Position numbers and translations under genes: made by a program. Shown here one piece after another: positions 36,762-46,916 of a stretch of DNA of 64,000 bases. This DNA is from Physcomitrium patens (Eukaryota; Streptophyta; Bryopsida; Funariales; Funariaceae), in assembly GCF_000002425.4 (NCBI RefSeq), contig NC_037275.1, positions 14,491,836-14,555,835 on the forward strand. The letters run 5' to 3'. Numbering within the stretch: the stretch's first letter is position 1; every line of letters begins with the position of its first letter. The notes beneath the pieces are model-generated. The model worked only from the letters and a program-made list of their open reading frames with translations. It made no database searches and was not told the DNA's origin.

Positions 36762-38417
36762 AGCCACACCTGCAGACCTTGGAATAAGGATGTCTATCTC
36801 GTCATACCTGTCCACACCATCAGGGTAATCTCGTGTGCCTGATTACTCAAAGATCAGCATCGATCTCCAATCGTGCTCGCCCTTGCTTAGGAGAAACCTC
36901 CCCAGCTCGGACAAATGCAAGTTTACAAGGATGAGAACCCGACTGCGTGAGCTTCTTCTGCAGATGGATTTGTGTAGAGAAACTGGAAAGTGGGTTTGTA
37001 GCCGGGTCGCTTTTCGAAACCCATCGTCCGTCTATGAAGCTGAAGGCAAGTGCCGGAAATGCACGCTCCTATACTGTTTGGCCTCACCTTCGCCATTCAG
37101 AACAGTATTTATGTGACTTACGCCGATCAACATATGCCGTTCTTCCGTGAGTGCAGGCTTTTAAGTCGTACTTGAGTAAGAATGCCATTCTTACTGTCGC
37201 TTATTGCAAAATAACTGTTTTCAAACTGAAAAGACAGTAGAGTTATTCTTGCCCTCGCTGTATTGCTGGTTGCTAGAAAGATTCTCATATCAGTCAGGCT
37301 TTGCGAATGACCTAAATAGTGCCACATATCTCCGTTCTTTGCAAAGAACGCCAGGTGAGGAGCCCAGTCTTTTCTTTCTGTTTTTATTTAGCAGTCTTGT
37401 GCTCTCTTGTGTACAGTATTAATTTACTGGGTCCCTGTTTTTGCACTTCTTGAGCACACCTACGACTTTCTAAAGCATCCAAGTGATGTGGTGTCCTTGG
37501 AAGGGCGATGATAAAGTGACCAATCCTATGAATTTGATATTTTCTGTTGAGTTCCACATGAAATTCCAAACTCAATTTCCAGAGGATAATTTAGTACTGA
37601 GTGCAAGTTATAGCTCTCTCTTGCACAATTTATTAGAAATCTGTGTAAAATTTCTTACTTAACTTTCATTGTTAAAATCATTTCTCAAGCAATCCTCAAA
37701 TTGAAAATATCTACCTGTGCATACAATGTGAAGCATTATGGTTGGTTCCAAATACTTCCCACAAGGCCTATTTGCATCTCGAGGGTGGTGGTACCATTGT
37801 TGTGAATACCTTGCCCATGGATGCACTGAAAAACTAGGTTGCTTACACACTTGTGCTGAGTCCAACTTGAGTAGTGCATTTAAGGCATTGCATACTATGA
37901 CAGTTACGTATGTGGTATTTGCATTCATGGATTTCAAATATTGCAATCGAAATGACCTCAGCTATATTCATACGTGGATTAGGGTGATTATATGGCTACT
38001 CATTTCATTATGCTACACTAAGCAATAAATTTATTCAATGTTATCAAGCAAAGAAACAATTACATACTTCACTTGAGTAAAAGAATGTTGTAGTAATTGG
38101 TATTTGTTGAAAATAATTGTCATTGTAATTGTCATTGTAATTGGTATTTGTCACTTCAAGGAAAACTTGTGCATTGGTTATTGAATTTTTTTTTTTGTTG
38201 CTGAAATAATTGGTATATATAAGCTTCTACAATGGTTTTTAGGTATTATTTGTATTTGGATATTTTTTTTGTGTTACTTGGTGGGAGTGTGCATATTTGT
38301 CATTGTAAGATTTATTGTACACATCATATTTTGTTCTAGTAATTGGTACTTACAGTAGACTTTTGCTATGATTGTTGGTTGCTTCTTGTAGATGTTGCAT
38401 AAGTAATTCTTTGTACA
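36762..38417. other. 3' flank of the QWRF gene grading into AT-rich DNA
   Basis: The first several hundred bases are GC-balanced and probably form the 3' UTR. From about 37.6 kb it becomes AT-rich, with repeated ATTGGTATTTGT-like words (about 38,094-38,150 and 38,200-38,230). No gene was seen. The retrotransposon begins at 38,423, after a candidate CATAT target repeat at 38,418-38,422. Confidence 0.5.
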
Positions 38418-38422
38418 CATAT

Positions 38423-38983
38423 TATCAGGGACATACTCATGTAAGCCAATAATTACATATACAAATAGGTAGAAGTAAGTAAAAGTAGGTAAAAGTAAGT
38501 GAATTCTATAGTATTTGATATAGAAGCTTCTTAGAAGCTTCATAGACGTTGCTTTGACTTCATAGTTGTCTTTAATTGACTTTTTGGATTAGAAACGTGG
38601 TCAACAAGTTGGCCATGTGCCACACATGTTGTTAGCTTGAAGACAAAGCTAATTATGTGGCCTACACGTAGAAAAACTTACCTTGTAAGTCAAAGCATGT
38701 ATCCTACAAAGTCAATACATATTGGAGGTCCTATAGAATGTCGCCACGTAGCCCCTAGTTAGATAGTATATATAGAGATAAGAGTGAAGCCTTCTTCACT
38801 CTTGTCAATTCCTTTCTTGCTTCCAGTCTAGTTTCAAGGGTCTCTAGTTTTCTTGTCTTTTAACAATAGCCATTCCAATTTCTCTTTCAATATACATACT
38901 TGTTTATTTATATTTTGTTACATTTCTTTGAGTGAAGGCTCACTTGTCTGAATTACTTTTTCATCGAGTTCTTGTCCTTGATA
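38423..38983 (+). repeat. 5' LTR of the chromovirus
   Basis: Direct repeat of 44,252-44,814, with roughly 93% identity by eye. It starts tatcagggac where the 3' LTR has tgtcacggac, so the expected terminal TG is mutated here. It contains a TATATATAG box in the same place as the other copy. The right edge is set by loss of similarity after ...ttgata. Confidence 0.92.
38767..38775 (+). promoter_or_regulatory. TATA box in the 5' LTR
   Basis: TATATATAG, conserved in the 3' LTR (about 44,597-44,605) and recognisable in the old relic (about 61,482-61,489). It lies in the middle of the LTR where a U3/R promoter is expected. Position and conservation are the evidence. Confidence 0.6.
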
Positions 38984-39004
38984 GATTGATAAGAGTACAC
39001 CTAC

Positions 39005-39016
39005 AATATTAGAGCT
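39005..39016 (+). other. Possible degenerate primer binding site (initiator tRNA-Met type)
   Basis: The sequence aatattagagct matches 9 of 12 bases of ggtatcagagct, the part of the plant initiator tRNA-Met complement used by many Ty3/gypsy elements. It lies about 21 nt after the apparent LTR end, further than usual, so this is tentative. Confidence 0.35.
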
Positions 39017-39213
39017 TTTTCTAATCTTGATTAAGAGTGGATTACCCCTTCTTTTTGATAAGTTATAAGCATATTAGAAGTTACGGATTACTCTTTTCTA
39101 AACTAATATTATCCTTAGTATTTTCTTTATTCTCAAGTCCTCTCTTCTATTTGTCTTGAGCGATATTAGACATCTTCTCTTTTCTAAGTGTTATCATAGC
39201 AAAACTTGTTGAA

Positions 39214-40130
39214 ATGAAGAGTGCAATGGCACAAATGTAAGAGCAATTGTAGGAGTTAATGCTTGCAATGCATCAATTCAATTTACGACCACAAGGAGCA
39301 ACAAGATTAGCAGGAAGTGAAGATATAGAAATGGTTGGAGCTGCTTCAACATCTGTACCAAATCATGTCCTTTCTCCTATGGTGGAATGTCCTTCCAGTA
39401 TTAGAGAACCAAGAATTGTCCTACCCGAGAAGTTTGATGGCACCAGATCCAAGTTTCAAGGATTTATCAATCAAGTGCAACTTGTAATTGAACTTCAACC
39501 CCAAAGCTATCCAACTCTAGGATCGCAAGTTAGATTCATTGGTGCGCTTTTTTCAAGTTAAGCACTATCGTGGTTTTCATCTTTTCTTGAATGACGAGAT
39601 CTAATATTGAATAATCTAGAGGCTTTTCTGACGGAGTTTCGATCCATGTATAGAGAACATAATACAATTCGTATTACGACCAATAAGATCTATATTTTAC
39701 GACAAGACAATCGATCAGTAACATTGTATGCTTCACAATTTCGACAACTTGCAACTGATATCAAGTAGGATGATGCTGCACTTATTAGCCAAATTCTCTA
39801 CGGATTCCAATATGAGGTAAAAAAAATTAATGCTCAACTTACCTGATCCTCAAACATTGAGTCAAGCAATTGACTTTGCTGTGAAGTGCGACATCGCCTT
39901 TTTGAATTTCAATCTGAGAATCGTACAAGTAGACCTCAATATTACTATAATTCAATGGCAACACCGATACCTCTTCAACACATACATTCGGAAGTAGAGG
40001 ATATGTAAATTGATACAATACGTTTCAAACTTCTTACTGAGCAAAAAAAGACTCGTCGTCGTCAAGAAGGATTATATTTATATTGTAGAAAACCAAAAAA
40101 TACTACTCAACATTGTCAAAAGAAACGACG
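39214..40130 (+). pseudogene. Broken gag of the chromovirus
   Basis: A frame from ATG 39,214 is stopped by TAA at 39,238, reopens as a 100-codon stretch containing LPEKFDGTRSKFQGFINQV (a typical gag capsid N-terminal motif), and stops again at TAA 39,559. Later pieces lie in shifted frames. A remnant of the nucleocapsid knuckle is seen near 40,080-40,115 (CRKP...HC), lacking the second Cys. Non-functional. Confidence 0.85.
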
Positions 40131-40279
40131 CAACCACAAAATGAGGAATATGGCTGTGAAAGAAGACAATATGTCAGAAAACAAGTTTGTCCAGCTACAA
40201 TAGGGACTGTGCGACTGGAACCTTGTACAACATCTAGTAAAGGTCCTATTCTCTCCTCAGAGCCCTCTCTTTGTTTTAT

Positions 40280-43200
40280 ATTAAATATTATTTTAGAACC
40301 TAAACATTACAAAGCTTCTGCCTTGTTAGATTCAAAAGCCTCAACATGTTTCTTCAATGAAGAATTTACTAAAAGACATATCATATCTTTAGTAAAGAAA
40401 CTAAACCTGTTCATGTAAAAGTTATAGATGGTCGTCCATTGTCTTCTGGAGATATTACTCATGAAACCCTTCCTATAGAAGTAATAATCCATGGTCATAA
40501 TAGCTTTGTAGTATTTAATATCATTAGATCTCCTTCTAATCCAGTCATTTTAAGTCTATTATGGTTAGAAAAATACAACCTTCAAATAGATTGGATTTCT
40601 CGAACTCTTACGTTCTCTAAAAGTATAACTAAAAATGTAATTAATCAAGTAGAGAGTCATAAGTCCAGTTCAATTAAACCCGTGTTTATAGGTGCAAAAG
40701 CTTTCTTGTATGTTGCTATGAAAGAATCACCATATATTATTTATGCCACACCTGTTTCTATTGGTGGAAAGACTTCAAGTGGCATTCCAAGCCAATATCA
40801 AGAATTTCAAGATGTATTTGAAAAAAAAAATGTGGATACACTCCCAAAACATTGTCTCTATGATTGCTCAATTGACCTTCAAGAAGGAGTACAATTGCCA
40901 TTCGAACCAATCTATAGTTTATCACAAAATGAATTGACTGAACTCAAGGAGTATATTGAAGAAAATCTAGCCAAGAATTTCATACGCCATTCTAAATCTC
41001 CGGCAGGAGCAACAATTCTATTTGTGAAGAAAAAAGATGGATCATTGCAGATGTGTGTTGATTACCAAGGACTCAACAAGATTACCATCAAGAATAGGTA
41101 TCCACTACCTTTAATATCTGGACTTCTTGATCAGCTAAATCAAGCTAAGATCTATACAAAAATAGATCTCCGGGGAACATACAATCTGTACGCATCAAAG
41201 AAGGAGATGAATGGAAGACTGCATTTCGAACTAAGTATGGACATTTTGAATACAATGTCATGCCTTTTGGACTTACAAATGCACTAGCAGCTTTTCAACA
41301 TCTAATGAATGATGTTTTTTGAGAGTTTTTGGACGATTTTGTGGTCTGTTATCTAGACGACATCTTGATCTATTCTAAGAATCTAAAAGAACATGAACTT
41401 CATGTTCGTCATGTGTTATAAAAATTAAGAGATGCGGGACTCTATGCCAAGATAAAAAAATATGTATTCTACACTACTGAAGTCGATTTCTTAGGTTACA
41501 TCATTTCAAATGATGGACTTATGATGGATCCTAAGAAAGTTCAGCTATTATATATTGGAAGATCTCAAAAACGGTAAGAGATGTCCAATGCTTTTTGGAA
41601 TTTGTCAACTACTATCGGATCTTCATCAAAGACTTCTCTCAAGTTGCAGCTCCACTTACACATTTGACTTGTAAAGATAAACTCCAATGGAATCAAGAAG
41701 CGGAAGTTGCTTTTGAATCTTTGAAGACAGCGTTTGTTTCTACACCAATCTTATATCGTGTTGATTTTTTCAAAGCGTTCTTTATGGAAACAGATGCATC
41801 AGACTTTGCTCTGAGTGTGGTTTTGTCACAAATGGGAACAAATGACAAACTTTATCCAATAGACTTTTATTCAAAAAAATTCTCAATAGCAGAAATCAAT
41901 TATGAGATCTATGACAAAGAACTTCTTGCAATTATGCATTCTTTTCAAGAATGGCGTCATTATCTAGAAGGTGCTTCTAGTCCAGTCACCATATATACGG
42001 ATCACAAAAACCTCAAGTATTTCATGTCAGCATGCATATTAAATCGTCGTCAAGCTTGTTGGAGCATGTCTTTATCAAGATTCGAATTCATCATCACTTA
42101 TTGGCCAGAAAAATAAGAAGGTTTGTCTGATGCCTTGTCTAGACATTCTTATCTTGCACCAAAAGAAGGAGATGAAGCTTTTGAGCAACGAAGAACAGTT
42201 CTCTCAAAGCCCGAGTAATTTCATCTTCAAGCAATAAAATCAACATTGACTGTTGATTTAACTCTTCTCAAGCAAGTCCAGTTAGGTATATCTTCAGACC
42301 TTCTTATTTATGATATTAAGAATAATTCTTGTAAATCTCATGATTCCTCTAAATTTGAGTTCAAGAACAACCTACTCTATTTCGAAGGACACCTATATAT
42401 TCCAGAAGGAGAAGTACATTTATGTATTCTTCAAGCTTGTCACAACTTCTCAACAATAGGACATTTTAGGTACAATAAGACTTTGGAGCTGATATCTAAG
42501 AATTTTTGGTGGCCTCAAATGTGGAAGGCAGTCAAAGATTTTGTACAATCATGTGATGTTTGCTCAAGATTAAAAACTCCTCGTCATCGATCTTTTGGAC
42601 TTCTTCAGCCATTACCCATTCTAAAACAACCATGGTCTTTTGTTTCTATGGACTTCATCACGGATCTTCCAATCTCAGGTTCTTATGATTCTATATTTGT
42701 TATACTAGATTGTTTTACCAAGATGGTATATTTTGTACCATGTACAAAATCTATCACATGTAAAGAAACAACTAAGCTCTTTCTTGATAATATCTATCGC
42801 TATCATGGATTACCCAAGGATATTATATCAGATAGGGGAACTCAATTTGTATTAAGATTTTGGCGGACTCTTTTCAAGATTCTAAAAATGGATATAAAAC
42901 TATCTTCGATATTCCATCCTCAAATTGATGGACAAACGGATCGTGTTAATCAAGTTTTGGAGCAATATTTAAGATGTACCATTAACTACTAACAAGATGA
43001 TTGGACAACTTTTTTACCATTGGCAGAGTTTGCTTAGAATAATACTGTACATTCTTCTACAAAAAAACACCTTTCTTTGCTAATTATGGTTATCATTTAC
43101 GACTTGATACTTTTGACTTTTCAAAAGTTGATAATCCTACTACGAAAGATTTGGCAATTCATTTGTCAGAGCTACATGCAACGATGAAGGCGCAATTAAA

Positions 43201-43700
43201 AGAAGCTTAAGAACAACAAAAGATCAATGCGGATGTCTATCGAAAGGAATAACCACCATTCCACATGGGTCACAAGGTATGGTTACTTTGTTGCAATATC
43301 AAGTCTACTAGTCTTTGTGAAAAGTTGGACTATCGAAGGCTTAGACCATTTTCTATTTCTGCACAAATCAATCTAGTTGTATATTGTTTACACATATCAG
43401 AGTCAATAAAAATCCATCCAGTATTCCACGTGTCTCTTCTTGAACCATACAAGACAGTGGACATAGCAAGAAGATGACAAGCTCCACCTCCTCCTATAGA
43501 AGTAGATAATATTGAAAAGTTTGAAGTAGAAGAAGTCTTGGATTCAAAGCGACGTCAAAATAAATTAGAATATCTTGTCCATTGGCGTGGATATGATATT
43601 AGTGAATGCACATGAGAGCTTGTAAAGAATCTTGTAAATGCAGCAAAGGTGGTAGAGGCTTTTCATCAATGAAATCCATCAAAATCAAGATGAAAATCTT
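40280..43700 (+). pseudogene. Broken pol: protease, reverse transcriptase, RNase H, integrase, chromodomain
   Basis: Protease: LLDSKASTCF near 40,325, with Lys where the family has Gly in the D(S/T)G active site. Reverse transcriptase (about 40,880-41,420): [15 protein letters not shown] and KNRYPLPLI are present. A frameshift near 41,190 and a TGA near 41,322 precede the intact catalytic motif [11 protein letters not shown] at about 41,350. RNase H (41,595-42,116): METDASDFAL, YDKELLAIMHSF and TDHKNLKYFM keep the acidic residues. Integrase (42,246-42,992): an HHCC finger ending CDVCSRLK, then SMDFITDLP, SDRGTQF and VNQVLEQYLR with the expected D, D, E. After it come stops near 42,992 and 43,035, then the chromodomain around 43,560-43,670 (LEYLVHWRGYDISE, next Trp codon now TGA). 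A downstream stop after FHQ is shared with the relic. Confidence 0.93.
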
Positions 43701-43787
43701 CTTTAGAAAAGAAACAACATCTAGGCAAGATGATATTCTACTTTCAATCCTTGTTTTTAGCTTCTTTGTAGTTGTGACGCTCAAGAG

Positions 43788-44210
43788 ATGGAGAACCAAC
43801 AACCAGTGGATTTGACTCAAGAGCCTTCATTTGCTGACTTGCCGGATGAGACATTATGATTGTCACAACCTTCAAGACGACGCAATCGAGATAAAGATCT
43901 TTAAGAACGACATATTCTTCCTCGAATAGATGGCGAGATACAATGCGTTTGGTATCACGACCTTGGAAGGGACTCTTAATGTTTGGTGATTTTACTAGAG
44001 GTAGGAACAACTCTTGATGGTGTTCCAAATATTTTATTCGAAAGAAGTTATGAAGGCCTTAACAATGATCAAATAATTGGGTGGTCTTCCCGCCTTGGTA
44101 TAGGACACTACCAATGGTTGAGATGCCCTATCAATCATCTTCGAAGAGAAGAAAGATCAGAGTATGTGGCAAGTACAATTCATCACATCATAGATTTCCT
44201 CAATATATGA
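43788..44210 (+). pseudogene. Extra conserved reading frame between chromodomain and polypurine tract
   Basis: From ATG at about 43,788 one frame can be read for about 140 codons to TGA near 44,210, interrupted by TGA near 43,857 and TAA near 43,900 and 43,977. It starts MENQQPVDLTQEPSF and later contains LDGVPNILFERSYEGL and GHYQWLRCPINHLRREE. The old relic at about 60,718-61,137 keeps the same ATG and aligns over most of the length with few or no gaps. Two of the young copy's stops are sense codons in the relic; the TAA near 43,977 is shared. This suggests a once-coding sequence. I recognise no domain. It could be a separate accessory gene or a C-terminal extension of pol. Confidence 0.5.
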
Positions 44211-44237
44211 TGACTGCTCCTCGTGGAACTCGTCTCT

Positions 44238-44248
44238 AGAAGGGGGGG
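44238..44248 (+). other. Polypurine tract
   Basis: agaaggggggg lies immediately upstream of the 3' LTR (taa, then tgtcacgg), where plus-strand DNA synthesis primes in LTR retrotransposons. Position and composition are both typical. Confidence 0.85.
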
Positions 44249-44251
44249 TAA

Positions 44252-44814
44252 TGTCACGGACATACTCATGTAAGCCAATAATTATATATACAAATAGGTA
44301 GAAGTAAGTAAAAGTAGGTAAAAATAAATTAATTCTATAGTATTTGATATAGAAGCTTCATAGAAGCTTAATAGATGCTGCTTTGACTTCATAAGTGACT
44401 TTAATTGACTTTTTGGATTAGAAACGTGGTCAACAAGTTGGCCATGTGCCACACATGTTGTTAACTTGAAGACCAAGCTAACTATGTGGCCTACACATAA
44501 AAAAACTTGCCTTGTAAGTCAAGGCATGTGTCCTACAAAGTCAATACATATTGGAGGTCTTATAGAACGTTGCCACGTAGCCCCTAGTTAGATAGTATAT
44601 ATAGAGACAAGAGTGAAGCCTTCTTCACTCTTGTCAACTCCTTTCTTGCTTCCAGTCTAGTTTCAAGGGTCTCTAGTTTTCTTGTCTTTTGGCAATAGCC
44701 ATTCCAGTTTCTCTTTCAATATACATACTTATTTATTTATATTTTTTTTTACCTTTCTTTGAGTGAAGGCTCACTTATCTGAATTGCTTTTTCATCGAGT
44801 TCTTGTCGTTGATA
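44252..44814 (+). repeat. 3' LTR of the chromovirus
   Basis: Direct repeat of the 5' LTR. It keeps the terminal TG (tgtcacggac). Most of the differences from the 5' copy are C/T or G/A. It is followed by CATAT, the candidate target-site duplication. Confidence 0.92.
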
Positions 44815-44819
44815 CATAT

Positions 44820-45832
44820 TTAACAACTTGTGTCAAATTTTACAAAGATGAAGAATCTTGAACATTAGATGTTGTATTGCAGAAGTTGTAGCTTTTTGCT
44901 CATATGAGGCTTTTTAGATTAAAAAAATTATATTTTTTTTGAGGCAAGATTCTCTTGCTTTGTACATATCTTTGATCTTATGGAGTGTATCATAAGAATC
45001 TTAGCTTAAGAAGCTAATGCTTTCAATTATATCAAAGATATTTTTTTTAATGATAATTTAGATACTATATTATTTGAATTGGAGTTGTTATTCAATTATT
45101 TTAAAAGAAAAAAGAAAAAAGAAAAATAGTCAATTTGAAATTTATATTTGTTCTAATAATAAAAACTTAAGAAGAACAAATAAGGTGAATATGCTTAATT
45201 TAAGGTCTTACTTTTAATTTTTTAGAACTAAGATGAGTATGTTTAATAACTTATACAAAATATGTATTAATAATATTTTTCTTAAATTATATTTTAAGTT
45301 GACAATTATAAAGTAAAAATTAAATAATCTAAAATAAAAATTGTAGGATATTTCTTTTCTTTGCTACTATTCACTTATTACTTTATAATTCTAAAATAAC
45401 AAAGTTTAAAGAGTTCTTATATAATAATGTTTATAGGTCATTTGTAATCAAATTCATAAAAATAGTGGATTTTAGGTTTAAATAACCATACTTATGTTGT
45501 TGTTAATTTCTTTGCATTAAAGTTACTCTTTTAAAACTAATTATATTAAAGTATTGTAGAAATAAAACAAATTTAAACATTTTAGAGTAAGTACAAAAGA
45601 CGGTAGACGCAACCATCTTAAAAGTAAAATTTGTGTCTTAGTTTTTTATTGCTTGGATAAGTGATTGCTAATAAAACAAATTTGTCCTTAGAATCTTATA
45701 TGCTTTAATGTTTTACTTTTCTTTATATTACATATTCTTTGTTAATAATCCTTTATAAAATTTATTTTTATTTTTATTTTCCTAATATTTTAGTGAAGTT
45801 ACTAATATCTCTAAAGTTACACAAAAGTTTTT

Positions 45833-45863
<31 letters not shown>

Positions 45864-46574
45864 TTTAAAATTTTTTTCTAACAATTCCAACATTTAAAAC
45901 ATACTTTATTTCTATTCCAAATATCTTTATTGGTTGTTGGAGATGTTGTTGTTGTTGTCTTCAATCTGATTGCTACATTCTTCTATATTTATCTTTAATG
46001 GTGGCTCTTAGTACAAAGATAAATTATTTTTTATTGGATTAAGTAAGTTGTCTAGATAAAACAATGTAATGGTAGGATAAATTTCAAATTAATAATGTAT
46101 TAATGTATTTACTTTCTCTATAAAATAATTAGATAGTTCTTTCTCTTGCCTTTGATGCATGTTCAATAAGTATTTATTTATTTATTTATTACAAGTCTAA
46201 GTTTGTCATCCTATATCTTGATTCTAAAATAGATACAAAATTTGAGCAATTACGATGTGAGGATGAGGGTTGAACAGATTTTTCTGATGCGTTGCGAAAA
46301 CCATCCGCTTTCATCCTTCATCCAAACGGAGACCAATAAGTCATCCATCCACCCATCCATGTATCCACGGCCAATCCATCCATCCATCCATCCATCCATC
46401 CTGGCACACACTCTCTCTTTCACACTCAGGCTGTGAAGCGAGCAAACAAGCGCAGGGCAATTTTCTCCGTTCTTCTCAAGACTTGAGGGTCGGAGCGGCA
46501 CGATTTGGTTGTTTATCCTCGCTTAATTTGAAGTTCGATTGGATTCTTCTTCGGAAACTGAAGACCCTCCTGCC
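44820..46574. other. AT-rich intergenic DNA and FAM32A-like gene promoter
   Basis: Very AT-rich to about 46.24 kb, with TTTA repeats (about 45,832-45,860) and no recognisable coding remnants. Then a sharp switch to GC-balanced DNA with a CCAT tract (about 46,339-46,400), which probably marks the promoter and leader of the gene at 46,575. Confidence 0.5.
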
Positions 46575-46916
46575 ATGTCGTCGTCCTACGACAAGGTGCG
46601 CGGTGGAAAGCTGAGCTTTAAGGGCGGATTGGGTCCAGAGAAGACGATCGACAAGAAAAAAAAAAAAAAGACTAAGAAGGACCCCAAGCAGGATGGCGAA
46701 GCCGAGGATGCGGGTGGCAATCAGGAGAAGAGTGCGGAGGATGATGTCATTGATACTGGAACGGGGCACGCCCCCGACGGCAAGAAGAGCAAGAAGTATG
46801 AAGAGCTTTTCCCTGTGGAGACCAGGAGATTTGGGTACGTGATCCCGAAGGCCAAATCGCGAGAAGCTGCCTTGGATGAGCGCGTGAAGAAGAAGGCGGA
46901 CCGTTATTGCAAGTAG
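46575..46916 (+). CDS. FAM32A: FAM32A/DUF1754-like nuclear protein
   Basis: Single exon, 342 nt, 113 residues. It begins MSSSYDKVRGGKLSFKGG, the FAM32A-type N terminus (Y-D-x-V-x-GGKL-x-xKG). A run of lysines follows (nine Lys with one Thr, about residues 29-39), then an acidic/low-complexity middle. The C-terminal block is KYEELFPVETRRFGYVIPKA then ALDERVKKKADRYCK, which I recall in plant members of this family. The eukaryotic family is nuclear and linked to spliceosomes; human FAM32A has been seen at the catalytic stage. The first in-frame ATG is at 46,575; the frame is open upstream from a TTG at 46,539, but there is no upstream ATG. It contains an A12 run in the Lys tract, a likely slippage site. 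Confidence 0.75.
   Translation: MSSSYDKVRGGKLSFKGGLGPEKTIDKKKKKKTKKDPKQDGEAEDAGGNQEKSAEDDVIDTGTGHAPDGKKSKKYEELFPVETRRFGYVIPKAKSREAALDERVKKKADRYCK

Larger units (their letters stand above)
38423..44814 (+). mobile_element. Ty3/gypsy chromovirus, nearly full length, inactivated
   Basis: About 6.4 kb bounded by two direct repeats of about 561 bp (38,423-38,983 and 44,252-44,814) that differ at about 37 positions by my count. Both ends carry CATAT (38,418-38,422 and 44,815-44,819), a candidate 5-bp target duplication. Between the LTRs, in order, are gag, protease, reverse transcriptase, RNase H, integrase, a chromodomain, an extra conserved reading frame and a polypurine tract. That order, with integrase last and a chromodomain, is diagnostic of chromoviruses. 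Stops and frameshifts in every section show it can no longer code for working proteins. Confidence 0.95.
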
